This document shows, in pieces, positions 1 to 10,982 of a stretch of DNA of 64,000 nt. Within the stretch, counting starts at the first letter, position 1. Every line of letters begins with the position of its first letter. The translations under genes were made by a program, and so were the position numbers. Below the pieces are notes generated by a model. The model made no database searches and was not told the origin of the DNA. It saw only the letters and a program-made list of their open reading frames with translations. Location: positions 506,001 through 570,000 of the forward strand of contig JAPVLO010000622.1 of NCBI GenBank assembly GCA_027257055.1, written 5' to 3'. This DNA is from Cephalopachus bancanus (Eukaryota; Chordata; Mammalia; Primates; Tarsiidae).

Positions 1-300
1 AGAATCGAAATCACACACACAAGGGTCAAAATAACACACACAAGAGTCAAAATAACACACACAAGGGTCAAAATAGCACACGTAAGGGTCAAAATCACAC
101 ACCCAAGGGTCAAAATCACCCGCTGGGTCAAAATCACAGACACAGGGTCAAAATAACACAAGTTAGGGCCCAAATCACACACTAAGTCAAAACAACACAC
201 ACCACGGCCAAAATCACACACGCAGGGGCCGAAATTTCACACACCGGGTTCAAATCACCCCAGGATCGAAATCCCCCCCCCACGAGCGTCCACATCCCAC
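1..300. repeat. 21-bp minisatellite (GGGTCAAAATAACACACACAA type), left block
   Basis: Tandem, diverged copies of a unit of about 21 bp made of GGGTCAAAAT followed by AACACACACAA. It is the same array as 1060-2990, split by two Alu insertions. The window edge cuts the array, so its full size is unknown. No coding capacity is credible. Confidence 0.9.
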
Positions 301-484
301 CCCCCTCCATCCATCCACTCAGAGAAAAAAAAAAGCCACCGGTGGGGCGAGACGTGCGACCTCGCCGGGGTGGGTTGGCTGGTTGTGCGTTTCCGCTTTG
401 CCTCTTGATCTCAGCGTTTTATCTGATTTTTTTCAACACCTGCTCCGTCCGTCCTCACGCAGGAAACCATTTCTTTTTATGTCT

Positions 485-770
485 TTTTTTTTTTTTTTTT
501 GAGCTGGGGTCTTGCTGTGCGGGCCAGGCCGGAGCACAGGGGCACACTCCCGGCCAGCGCAGCCTCGGCCCGCTGGGCTCCGGCGATCCTCCCGCCTCAG
601 CCTCCCAAGTAGCTGGAACGACGGGTGTGCACCCCCACGCCCGGCTAATTTTTTGATTTTTTGGGAAAGACCTCGGCCAAGTGGCCCAGGCGGGTCTGGA
701 ACCCCTGGGCTCAGCAATCCTCTCACTTTGACCTTCCCGGGAGCTGGGATTACCAAGCCCAGCCTCTTTA
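485..770 (-). mobile_element. Dimeric 7SL-derived SINE (Alu type)
   Basis: Read on the minus strand it has an Alu-like left arm, an A-rich middle, a right arm ending in an Alu-type CAGCAAGACCCCAGCTC tail, and a long A tail (the T run at 484-500 on the plus strand). The pol III B-box-like TTCGAGACC region is degraded. It inserted into the 21-bp array. Confidence 0.8.
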
Positions 771-814
771 TTATTATTATTATTGTTGTTGTTGTTGTTG
801 TTGTTGTTATTATT

Positions 815-1040
815 ATTGAAGTTGGGGTCTCACTGTGTGGCCCAGGCTGGAGTGCTGCCACCGCAGCCTCGACCTGCTGGGCTCCGAGGATCCTCCGGCC
901 TCTGCGTCCCAAGTAACTGGGACGACAAGGCGCATGTCACCACGCCCGGCTAAGATTACTGGTCGAGATGGGGTCTTGCCGTGTTGTCCAGGCTCGTCTG
1001 GAACTCCCGGCCTCAAGCTATCCGCCCACCCATCAGTATC
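815..1040 (-). mobile_element. Second Alu-type SINE, minus strand, with (AAT/AAC)n tail
   Basis: A GTTGGGGTCTCACTGTGTGG start (complement of an Alu 3' end) is followed by right and left arm remnants up to about 1035. The tail at 768-815 is an AAT/AAC trinucleotide run when read on the minus strand. It sits beside the previous Alu inside the 21-bp array. Confidence 0.75.
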
Positions 1041-1059
1041 AGCCTTGCGGTTTCACTCA

Positions 1060-2990
1060 GGGGAGGGTCAAAATAACACAAACCACATTAACGTAACGCA
1101 CCTTGGTCAAAATAACACACGTCAGCGTCGAAATAACACACACAAGGGTCAAAATAACACACGCTGGGTCAAAATAAGACAGAAAAGGGTCCAAATAACA
1201 CACACTCGGTCAAAATAATGCCCCCCGGGTCAAAATGACACACACTAGGGGCAAAGTCACACACGTTAGGGCAAAATAACACACGCTACGGTCAACACAC
1301 ACACACACAGGTCAAAATAACACACGTTACGTCAAAATAACACACACAAGGGTCTAAATAACACACACAAGCATCAAAATAACACACATAAGTGTCAAAA
1401 TAACACACAAAAGAGTCCAAATAACACACACAAGGGTCAAAATAACACACAAAAGAATCAAAATAACACACGAGGGTCAAAATAACACATGCAAGTGTCA
1501 AAATAACACACGCCGGGTCAAAATAACACACACAAGGGTCAAAATAACACACAAAAGAGTCAAAATAACACACACTCGGTCAAAATAATGCCCCCTGGGT
1601 CAAAATGACACACACTAGGGGCAAAGTAACACATGTTAGGGCAAAATAACACACGTTAGAGTCAAAACACACACACAGGTCAAAATAACATACATAAGGG
1701 TCAAAATAACACACGCTAGGTCAAAATAGCACACACCAGGGTCTAAATAATATACACAAGGGTCAAAATAACACACATAAGTGTCAAAACAACACACAAA
1801 AGAGTCAAAATAACACACACAACAGTCAAAATAACACACGTAAAGGGTCAAAATAAGACAGAAAAGAGTCAAAATAACACACACAAGGGCCAAAATAACA
1901 CACGCTGGGTCAAAATAACAGATGCAAGGGTCAAAATAACACACACAAGGGTCAAAATAACACATGTAAAAGGTCAAAATAATACAGAAAAGAGTCAAAA
2001 CAACACACATAAGGATCAAAATCACACAGACTAGGGTCAAAGTAACACATGTTAGGGTCAAAATAATACACACTGAAGTCAAAATAGCACAAACTAGGGT
2101 CACAATAACACACTAGGTTCAAAATAACACACACTGGGTCAAAATAACACATGCTAGGGTCAAAATGACACTAGGGTAAAAATAACACACATTTGAGTCA
2201 AAATGACACACCCTGGGTCAAAATAATGCCCCCTGGGCCAAAATGACACACGCTAGGGTCAAAGTAACACATGTTAGGGCAAAATAACACACGCTAGGGT
2301 GAAAATAACACATGTTTAGTTCAAAATAACACACAGTAGGGTCAAAATAACTCACGTTGGGTCAAAATAACACACACAAGGGGCAAAATAACACACACAA
2401 GCGTCAAAACAACACACCAAAGAGTCAAAACAACACACACTGGGTCAAAATAACACCCAAAAGGGTCAAAGGAACACACGTAAGTGTCAAAAGTAACACA
2501 CCAAAGAGTCCAAATAACACACAGTAGGGTCAAAATAACTCACGTTGGGTCAAAAGAACACACACAAGGGTCAAAATAACACACACAAGGGTCAAAATAA
2601 TACAGAAAAGAATCAAAACAACACATACAAGTGTCAAAATAACACACACAAGGGTCAAAATAATACACACAAGGGTCAAAATAATACAGAAAAGAATCAA
2701 AACAACACACACAAGTGTCAAAATAACACACACAAGGGTCAAAATAACACACACAAGCGTCAAAACAACACACCAAAGAGTCAAAATAACACACACTGGG
2801 TCAAAATAACACACACAAGCGTCAAAATAACCCACGCCGGGCCAAAATAACACACGTCAGCGTCATCATAATACAGAAAAGTGTCGACATAACACACACC
2901 AGGGGCAAAAATCACTCACGTTGGGGCCGAAATCACACACACCAGGGTCCAAATCACTCACGTGAGGGTTCAATAAGCCCCCCGGGGTCG
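1060..2990. repeat. 21-bp minisatellite, main block (~90 copies)
   Basis: Long imperfect array of a unit of about 21 bp with core GGGTCAAAATAACACAC. Copies vary mostly at the first three to five bases (AAGGGTC, AAGAGTC, AAGTGTC, TAGGGTC). Each unit carries a GGTCA-type hexamer, resembling a nuclear-receptor half-site. Open frames through the array on either strand are a product of a unit length divisible by three and are not genes. Confidence 0.92.
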
Positions 2991-3009
2991 ATTTCAGGTC
3001 AACCACAGA

Positions 3010-3795
3010 GGGAGACGCTCGGACGCTTTTCACTTGCGTGGAGGCCACGAGATTCAGGTAGACGCTTTTCATCGTCCTGTCAGGTCTGAGATCCAGGTGG
3101 ATGCTTTGTATTATTGTGGAGGGTCTGAGATCCAGGTAGAAGCTTTTGACTATCGTCTTGGGTCTGAGATCCAGGTAGACGCTTTGTATTATTGTGGAGG
3201 GTCTGAGATCCAGGTAGACACGTTTCATGATCGTGTAAGGTCTGAGACCCAGGTAGAAACTTTGTATTATTGTGGAGGGTCTGAGATCCAGGTAGATGCT
3301 TTTTACTATCGTGTTGGGTCTGAGATCCAGGCAGATGCTTTGTATTATTGTGGAGGGTCTGAGATCCAGGTAGATGCTTTGTATTATTGTGGAGGGTCTG
3401 AGATCCAGGTAGACACGTTTCATGATCGTGTAAGGTCTGAGACCCAGGTAGAAGCTTTGGACTATCGTCTTGGGTCTGAGATCCAGGTAGACGCTTTTCA
3501 TGATCGTGTAAGGTCTGAGATCCAGGTAGATGCTTTTTGCTATCGTCTTGGGTCTGAGATCCAGGTAGACGCTTTTCATTATGGTGGAGGGTCTGAGATC
3601 CAGGTAGACATTTTTTTTTTATCATGGAGGGCCTGAGATTCACGTAGACTCTTTTCGTGATCGCGGAGGGTACGTGATCCAGGCCGACGCCTTCTTATCA
3701 GGCAAGGCCTGAGATCCAGGTAGACGCTTTTCACTGTGGTTTAGGGTCTGAGATCCAGGTAGACGCCTTTCATTATCATGCAGGGTCTGAGATTC
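3010..3795. repeat. 39-bp minisatellite (~20 copies)
   Basis: Unit of 39 bp: GGGTCTGAGATCCAGGTAGA, then CGCTTT and a variable 13-bp end (GTATTATTGTGGA, TCATGATCGTGTA or GACTATCGTCTT forms). The variant ends alternate, suggesting expansion of multi-unit blocks. The unit is divisible by three, so frames stay open on both strands without being genes. Confidence 0.92.
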
Positions 3796-5150
3796 AGGTA
3801 GAGAGACAGAGACAGAGAGACACAGAGAGACAGAGAGAGTCAGAGGTAGAGAGACACCACAGAGAGGAAGAGAGACAGAGACACAGAGAGAGAGAGAGAC
3901 AGAGGGAGACAGAGATAGGGAGAGACAGAGAGAGAGATGGAGAGAGACCTGGGGAGACCGAGAGAGACACAGAGACACAGAGAGAGACCACAGAGAGGAA
4001 GAGACACAGAAACACAGAGAGACAGACAGACAGAGATAGGGAGAGACAGAGAGAGACATGGAGAGACATCTAGGGAGACCGAGAGAGACACAGAGACACA
4101 CAGAGAGAGACCAAAGAGAGACAGAGAGAAAGAGAGACAGAGACAGAGCGATACAGAGGCAGAGAGAGACAGAGACAGAGATAGGGAGAGACAGAGAGAG
4201 ACAGAGTCAGAGGTAGAGACCACAAAGAGGAAGAGAGACAGAGACACACAAAGACAGAGACACAGAGAGACAGAGAGACAGAGGAAGACAGACAGAGATA
4301 GGGAGAGACAGAGAGAGAGATGGGAGAGACCTAGGGAGACCGAGAGACACACAGAGACACAGAGAGAGACCACAGAGAGACAGAGAGAAAGAGAGACAGA
4401 GACAGAGAGATACAGAGGCAGAGAGAGACAGAGACAGAGGTAGAGAGAGACCACAGAGAGGAAGAGAGACAGAGGAAGACAGACAGAGATAGGGAGAGAC
4501 AGAGAGAGACATGGAGAGAGACCTAGGGAGACCGAGAGACACTCAGAGACACAGAGAGAGACCACAGAGAGGAAGAGGGACAGAGACAGACAAAGACAGA
4601 GACACAGAGAGACCACAGAGAGACAGAGACAGAGAGAGACAGAGATAGGGAGAGACAGAGAGAGAGATGGAGAGACACCTAGGGAGACAGAGACACAGAG
4701 ACAAAGAGAGAGACCACAAAGAGAGAGACAGAGAGAGACAGATAAAGTGAGACAAAGATAGAGACACAGAGAGATAGAAAGAGAAAGAGACAGAGACAGA
4801 GAGAGGTTGAGAGAGACACAGAAAGAGACAGAGACAGAGAGACTGAGAGAAAGACACAGTGACAAAGAGAGAGACCACAGAGAGACAGAGAGAGACAGAG
4901 AGAGACGGAGACAGAGACAGAGACAGAGAGACAGAGAGATAGAGACAGAGGAAGACAGACAGAGATAGGGAGAGACAGAGAGAGAGATAGAGAGAGACCT
5001 AGGGAGACCGAGAGAGACACAGAGACACAGAGAGAGACCACAGAGATGCAGAGAGACAGAGACAGAGAGAAACAGAGACAGAGATAGAGAGACAGAGACA
5101 CAGAGAGAGACAGAGACAGAGAGAGAGAGAGAGAGACAGAAAGAGGCCAA
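3795..5150. repeat. (GAGACAGA)n low-complexity array
   Basis: Purine-rich simple repeat of GAGACAGA, GAGAGACA and CACAGAGA words. Longer blocks recur (for example ATAGGGAGAGACAGAGAGAG, then ATGGAGAGACCTAGGGAGACC) roughly every 200-250 bp, so a higher-order structure exists. The same family recurs at 21085-22275 and 62720-64000, and in complement at 33640-34560. Confidence 0.93.
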
Positions 5151-5279
5151 AGTTGGAGCTTCACAGCCTGAGGAATTTTTTTTTTAATTTGGGGGGGACT
5201 TGGGGGGCATCTCTGCACCCTCAGAAACCCAGGCCTTCCCCGGAGCCGGGCGTCCTGTCCCGGCTTCATCTATTAGAAC

Positions 5280-5690
5280 TTTTTTTGGGTCATTTTTTTT
5301 TTTTTTGGAGTTGGGGTCTTGCTGGATGGGCCTTTATTCTATTTATTTATTTGTGTATTCATTTATTTTCTGAGTTGGGGGTCTCGGCGTGTGGGCCTTG
5401 ATTTTACTTTATTTGGACTTGGGGTCTCACTGTGTGGGCCAGTCTGGAGGAAGCCCAAGCGCTATGGATCACCCGACTTTTTTTCTTTTTCTTTTTTTTT
5501 TTTTTTTTGAGCTCGAGTCTCACTGTGTGGGCCCGGCTAACTTTTTTATTTTTATTTTTTTTGCGGCGTGGTCCGGGCCGGTCCCGAACTCCCGGACCCA
5601 GACGATCCACCCGCCTCGGCCTCCCAAAGTGCGGGGAGGACAGGCGAGCGCCACCACGCCCGGCGCCTCTCAGGATCATGTCACCGAATG
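5280..5690 (-). mobile_element. Cluster of degraded Alu-type SINE fragments, minus strand
   Basis: Several T runs each precede a GAGTTGGGGTCTTGC / GTCTCACTGTGTGGGCC start, as in minus-strand Alu 3' ends. The best piece is 5490-5668, ending in a GCCACCACGCCCGG head. The pieces are truncated and partly tandem. Confidence 0.7.
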
Positions 5691-5699
5691 ACTCTGTTG

Positions 5700-7560
5700 G
5701 ATGATTTACACACAATCCCCCGAGGCTGTGCGCCGTGTAAGGAATGACATACAACATGCAAATCACACGTCACACGTGCTATCACGTGTAATAGCCAATC
5801 TTTTTGCACGTCATTTACATGTTTATAACATGTTGCCATATGTAACGAACGCATGCATGTTACATAGAGAAGTCGCATGTGCTAAAATACATGTATGCAA
5901 CCCATGCCACGTATATCTTGTGCATATGACAATGCCTGCAGCATACATGATATATGCACATATACTATGCATGTAATTATAGGTCACATATGTGCATGTG
6001 ATTATATAGGGCACATAATAAAACTATACAGGTCAGGCATTACCCTACATATTCTTATATCATGTATGCACATATGATAACACATGATCTATTGGAGGTG
6101 ACAATGTCATACCTAACAGATCATGATGCATGCTGCTATAATACTATAATACTATATATTATTATATAACATTATTAATTATATATCATATATTATATCA
6201 TTATATTATATTATATTACTATATTACATTATCTTATGTTATATTATTATAATTATTATAATATTATATTGTATTGTTAATTATATTATCATATTATATA
6301 ATATTATTAATTATATATAATTATATATTATATAATATATTATATATCATATATTATATATTATAATTATTATATATTGTGTTATATTATTATAATGTAA
6401 TATTTTATTATAATATAATATCGTATTATATTATATATATTATATGTCATATATTATATATCATATATTATCATATATTATAATATATATTATGGAATTA
6501 TTATATTATGTTACTATATATTATATTATTATATATTATATATAATGCTATATATTATTACTCATGCACTATATGACATGTGACATATTTTCACACGTCA
6601 TATATTTAGTGTCATACAATACATAGTTTATAACATGTTGCCATACGCAACGTACTCGTGCATGTTACATGTAGGTGTCACATGTGCTGAAATGCACAGA
6701 TGCAACCCCTGCAACGTCTATCTTGTGCATGTAACAATGCATGCCGCATACATAATACATGCACACCTCCTATGCATATAATTATAAATATCACGTGCGT
6801 GCGTGCAATATAATGACATAGGTCAGACATCCCCCTACATATTGTCATATCATGTAGGTACATAACATGCACGGTATAGTGCATGCCACCGTGTCATACC
6901 CAACAGGTCACAATGCATGCCGTGTTATAATATATCATCGTATAGCGTCATCATGTCGCACTGAAGCTATAACATGATACATTATGTATGTACATAACGT
7001 GCACGCACTGAAGATATGATATAACATGATACCTTATGATGTAATAATATAGCATTGTAATGTTATGTTAGATTACATTTCTATATAATTGTAACTATGA
7101 TATCATGTTCTGTTGTATCATGTCATTTATGCAATTGCAATATATCACATATTATTATTTATGCAACATATGACATATTTTAACATATGGTCTATTCAGC
7201 GTCATCCAACCTAAAGTGGTATATCTGATTTTAATATACCCTATATTTAGGGTAATGCAATATATTGCATATAACCTGTTGCAACCCGTCACGTTCTCAT
7301 GCATGTTACACATAGATGTCACACGTGCTAAAATACACAGATGCACTCCATGCAGCCTCTGTGTTGTGCATATAACACATGCATGCAGCATACGCCATAT
7401 ATGCACATATACGATGCATACGATTAGAAATATGACAAGCTTGCATGCAATATCAAGACCCAGGTCAGACATCACCCCACACAGTGTAACAGTGTGTATG
7501 TACCTAACGCAGCACGGTATATTGCATGTCCCCGTGTCATGCCTAATAGGGCATCAAGCA
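5700..7560. repeat. AT-rich block with three diverged ~650-800 bp copies
   Basis: Three stretches, about 5760-6120, 6590-6910 and 7140-7540, share the same order of words (GTGCTAAAATACA, ATGCAACCC, CTTGTGCATATAACA, GCATACA, ATGCACATATAC). They are an old tandem duplication. Between copies 1 and 2, positions 6130-6560 are an almost pure TATA/ATTATAT repeat. No gene is visible; this AT-rich block contrasts sharply with the GC-rich flank. Confidence 0.8.
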
Positions 7561-7574
7561 TGCTACGCTCTCCT

Positions 7575-7845
7575 ACAAAATCCCGCGCTTTTGGGAGGCT
7601 GGGGGGAGTGGACGGCCTGAGCCCGCGGGTTCGAGACCCGCCTGGGCAGCGAGACCTCATCTCGACAATAAATCAAAAAATCAGCCGGGCGTGGTAGCGC
7701 ATGCCTGTAATTCCGGCTACTCGGAAGGCTGAGGCGGAAGGATCGCCGGAGCCCAGCGGGTCGAGGCTGCGGTGGCCGGGAGCGGCCACTGCACTCCAGT
7801 CTGGGCGACCGAGTGAGGCTCCGACTCAAAAAAAAAAAAAAAACT
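7575..7845 (+). mobile_element. Full-length dimeric Alu-type SINE, plus strand
   Basis: Left arm with intact B-box GGTTCGAGACCCGCC at about 7628, a middle ACAATAAATCAAAAAATCA linker, a right arm starting GCCGGGCGTGG at 7684 with GGTCGAGGCTGCGGTGG, and a terminal A run at 7829-7843. The right arm resembles AluJ. It defines the SINE family repeated through the window. Confidence 0.85.
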
Positions 7846-7979
7846 CAGTATCGCATAAATCTCATACAATAGCATACGGACAGCATAGAAGGGTGCTGCA
7901 TGCCGGGCGTGAGCCTAGGAGGCCATCCCGTTCCGGCTCGTACAGGGCCGCGTTGCATTTCACCCTTTTTTCCCGTTTG

Positions 7980-8217
7980 CTCGCGCTTTTAATCAGGACG
8001 CCGGGCTGCAAACGCGGCCTCCCGGGACCTGAACCCAGGCGGGGGGGCGGGGCGGGGCGGGGCGGTCGCCCTCGCGCCTGCGCGCCGCCCGGCCCGGGCT
8101 CCCCGGAAGTCCCGCCCCCCGGGGGGCGTGGCCGCGGCGGGAGGCGAACCCCGGGGCCGCCGCGCGGCCGCTTCCGCGAGGCCCCGCGCCGGAAGCGGAA
8201 GTGCGTCACAGGGGGCG

Positions 8218-8249
<32 letters not shown>

Positions 8250-8460
8250 CGGGGGACCGCGGCGACGGCGGACGGGGAGGCCGCGCCTGCCCGGGGGTCG
8301 TCGGGGGGCGGCGAGGGCGCGCGGCGGCGGCCGGGGACGCAGGCGGAGCTTCGCGCCGGTGAGCCCGCGCCCCTCTCCCCGCGGCCGGGCCGGGTCGGGC
8401 CGGGGTGGGGGCGGGCCTCGGGGCCCGGCGTGGGGGAGGGGCCGGCGGGGCGGCCGGGGC
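7980..8460 (+). promoter_or_regulatory. AKAP17A: CpG-island promoter of AKAP17A
   Basis: Very CpG-rich. It contains an SP1-type run of GGGCGGGGCGG at 8043-8066, ETS-type CCGGAAG words at 8103 and 8189, GCGGAAGTG, and TGCGTCACA directly before a CGG repeat. There is no TATA box. This is the usual layout of a housekeeping promoter and sits just upstream of the inferred non-coding first exon. The exact TSS is not determinable from sequence alone. Confidence 0.75.
8215..8358 (+). other. AKAP17A: Probable AKAP17A non-coding exon 1 (5' UTR)
   Basis: A consensus donor (CCG then GTGAGCCC) lies at 8359, 3' of the CpG-island promoter, and the first coding exon begins with an acceptor only three bases before its ATG. 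A separate 5' UTR exon is therefore required. The left boundary is a guess. The exon includes about eight CGG triplets at 8220-8244. Confidence 0.55.
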
Positions 8461-8559
8461 CGCTCGGGGGTCTCCGGGCTGGAGGTCGCGGCTGGTGGGC
8501 GGCCGGGGGTCCCGGGGAAGCTGGGGAGGGGGAGGAGCCGGGGGAGCTCGGGGGTCCCG

Positions 8560-9330
8560 GGGCCTGGGGCGGGGGTCTCGGGGGTCTCAGGGGTGGGGGT
8601 GGGGAGGTCGGGGGTCTCGGGGGTCTAGGGGTGGGGGTGGGAAGGTCCGGGGGTCTCAGGGGTGGGTGGGGAGGTCCGGGGATCTCGGGGGTCTCACGGG
8701 TGGGCGTTGGGAGGTCGGGAGGTCTCAGGGGTGGGGGTGGGGAGGTCCGAGGGTCTCGGGGGTCGTGGGGGTGGGGGTCTCGGGGGTCTCAGGGGTGGGG
8801 GTGGGGAGGTCGGGAGGTCTCGGGGGTCTTAGGGGTGGAGGTGAGGAGGTCGGGGGGGGTCTCAGGTGTGGGGGTGGGGAGGTCCGGGGGTCTCAGGGGT
8901 GGGGATGGTGAGGTCCGGGGGTCTCGGGGTCTCAGGGTGGGGTGGGGACGTCCGGGGGTCTCAGGGGTGGGGGTGGGAGGTCCGGGGGTGTCGGGGGTCT
9001 CAGGGGTGGGGGTGGCGCGGTCGGGGGTCTCGGGGGTCTCAGGGGTGGGAGCGGGTTGGTCCGGGTGTCTCGGGGGTCTCAGAGGTGGGGGTGGCGCGGT
9101 TGGGTCGCGGGGGTCTCAGGGGTGGGAGTGGGTAGGTCCGGGGGTCTCGGGGGTCTCAGAGGTGAGGGTGGAGCGGTCGGGGGTCTCAGGGGTGGGGGTG
9201 GGGAGGTCCGGGGGTCTCGGGGTCTCGGGTGGGAGTGGGGAGGTCGGGGGGTCTCGGGGGTCTCAGGGATGGGGCGGGCGTCGGGGGTCTCAGTGATGGG
9301 GTGGGGAGGACGGTGGAATCTCGGGGGTCT
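8560..9330 (+). repeat. G-rich minisatellite in AKAP17A intron 1
   Basis: Imperfect short repeats of GGGGGTCTCAGGGGTGGGGG and GTGGGGAGGTCCGGGGGTCT. Almost every 10 bases contain a G3+ run on the sense strand, so the transcript strand is strongly G-quadruplex prone. Confidence 0.9.
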
Positions 9331-10085
9331 CAGAGATGGGAGGGGGTCGCGGGGATCGGGGGCGGTGGTCGGGGTTCGGTGGAGGCTCGGGGGTCCCGGG
9401 GTGGGGGTGGGCGGCCAGTGGAGGCCCTGGGGTCCCGGGGACTGTGGGTTGGGGGAGGGGCGCGGGGGTCTCAGGGATGAGGTGGCGGCCGGTGGGGGAT
9501 CCTGGGGAAGATGGCGTGGGGGCGGGCTGGTGGGAGGTCGGGGGTCCCGGAGACGGGGGGGGGGGTTGGCGTTCGGGGGTCTTGGTGGTCCCAGGGATGC
9601 GCTTGGGGAATCCCAGGGGGTCTCAGGGGTCCCAGAGCTAGGGGTGGGGGTCAGTGGGGGATTCGAGGGTCCCGGAGACTGGCGGGTGGGAGTTGGGCGC
9701 TCGGGGGTCGTGGGGGTCCCAGGGATGTGGGTGGGGAATCCCCGGGGGTCTCGGGGGTCCCAGAGCTAGGGGTGGGTGTCAGTGGGGGATTCGGGGGTCT
9801 CGGAGACTGGCGGGTGGGAGTTGGGCGTTCGGGGTCTCGGGGGTCCCAAGGATGTGGCTGGGTAGGCCCTGGGGGTCTCGGAGGTCCCAGGGCTAGGGTG
9901 GAGGTCAGTGGGGGATTCGGGGGTCCCGGAGACGGGGTGGGGGTGGGCATTCGGGGGTCTCGGGGGTCCCAGGGATAGGGGTGGAGGTCAGTGGGGTATT
10001 CGGGGGTCTCGGAGACTGGCGGGCGGGAGTTGGGCGTTGGGGGTCTTGGGGGTCCCAGGGATGCGCTTGGGGTGGCCGGTGGGTG
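9330..10085 (+). repeat. ~120-bp G-rich tandem repeat, AKAP17A intron 1
   Basis: Units of about 120 bp contain GGTCCCAGGGATG, GGGTCCCAGAGCTAGGGGTG, GTCAGTGGGGGATTCGGGGG and GGAGACTGGCGGGTGGGAGT. About four clear copies occur between 9590 and 10070, with diverged ones before. Confidence 0.85.
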
Positions 10086-10124
10086 CTTGGGGAGCTCTGA
10101 GGGGCTGGGGGCGTCCTCTCCGAG

Positions 10125-10975
10125 GCCCCCTCCCCCGCACGCTGACCGCTCCCCTCCCCTTCCCCGGGCGGGCGAGGGTCTCCGAGGCCCCCTCCCCCGC
10201 GCGCTGACCGCCCCCCTCCCCTTCCCCGGGCAGCCAGGGTCTCCGAGACCCTCTCCCCGCGCGCTGACCGCCCCTCTCCCCTTCCCCGGGCGGCGAGGTC
10301 TCCGAGGCCCCCTTCCCCGGGTGGGTGAGGGTCTCCGAGGCCCCCTCCCCCGCGCGGTGACCGCCCCCCTCCCCTTCCCCGGGCGGCCGAGGGTCTCCGA
10401 CGCCCCCTCCCCCCGCGCGCTGACCGCCCCCCTCCCCTTCCCCGGGTGGGTGAGGGTCTCGAGGCCCCCTCCCCCGCGCACTGACCGCCCTCCTCCCCTT
10501 CCCCGGGCGGCCGAGGGTCTCCGAGACCCTCTCCCCCACGCGCTGACCGCCCCCCACCCCTTCCCCGGGAGGCCGAGGGTCTCCGAGGCCCCCTCCCACG
10601 CGCACTGACCGCCCCCACCCTCCCTCGCACGCTGACCGCCACCCTCCCGTTCCCCGGGTGGCCGAGGGTCTCCGAGGCCCCTCCTCCGCGCGCTGACCGC
10701 CTCCCTTCCCCGCCCCCCTCCCTTCCCCGGGCGGGCGAGGGTCTCCGAGGCGCCCTCCCCCGCGCGCTGACCGCCCCCCTCCCTTCCCCGGGCAGCCAGG
10801 GTCTCCGAGACCCTCTCCCTGCGCGGTGACCGCCCCCCTCCCCTTCCCAGGGCAGCCAGGGTCTCCGAGGCGCCCTCCCCCGCGCGCTGACCGCGCCCTC
10901 CCCCGCGCCGGCCCCCTCCCCCGCGGCGGGCGAGGGTCTCCGAGGCCCCCCCGTCGCGCGCTGACCGCGCCCCTC
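10125..10975 (+). repeat. ~60-bp C-rich minisatellite, end of AKAP17A intron 1
   Basis: About 14 units of GCGCGCTGACCGCCCCCCTC, CCCTTCCCCGGGCGG, CCGAGGGTCTCCGAGGCCCC. The array runs to within ten bases of the exon 2 acceptor, so the polypyrimidine tract of that acceptor is itself repeat-derived. Confidence 0.9.
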
Positions 10976-10982
10976 CCCGCAG

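Noticed and set aside
1..5150. Regular arrays considered as CRISPR
   Set aside because: No alternation of constant repeat with unique spacer, and the context is a vertebrate nuclear genome.
7628..7643. GGTTCGAGACCCGCC strings considered as tRNA genes
   Set aside because: They are the B-boxes of 7SL-derived SINEs; no cloverleaf or A-box partner typical of a tRNA gene surrounds them.
7575..7845. Assigning the species as human, lemur or galago from the SINEs
   Set aside because: Exons are too divergent for human, and the left arms lack the GAGCAAGAGCGAGACC form common in strepsirrhine Alus. A tarsier-like source is possible, but I cannot prove it without a database.
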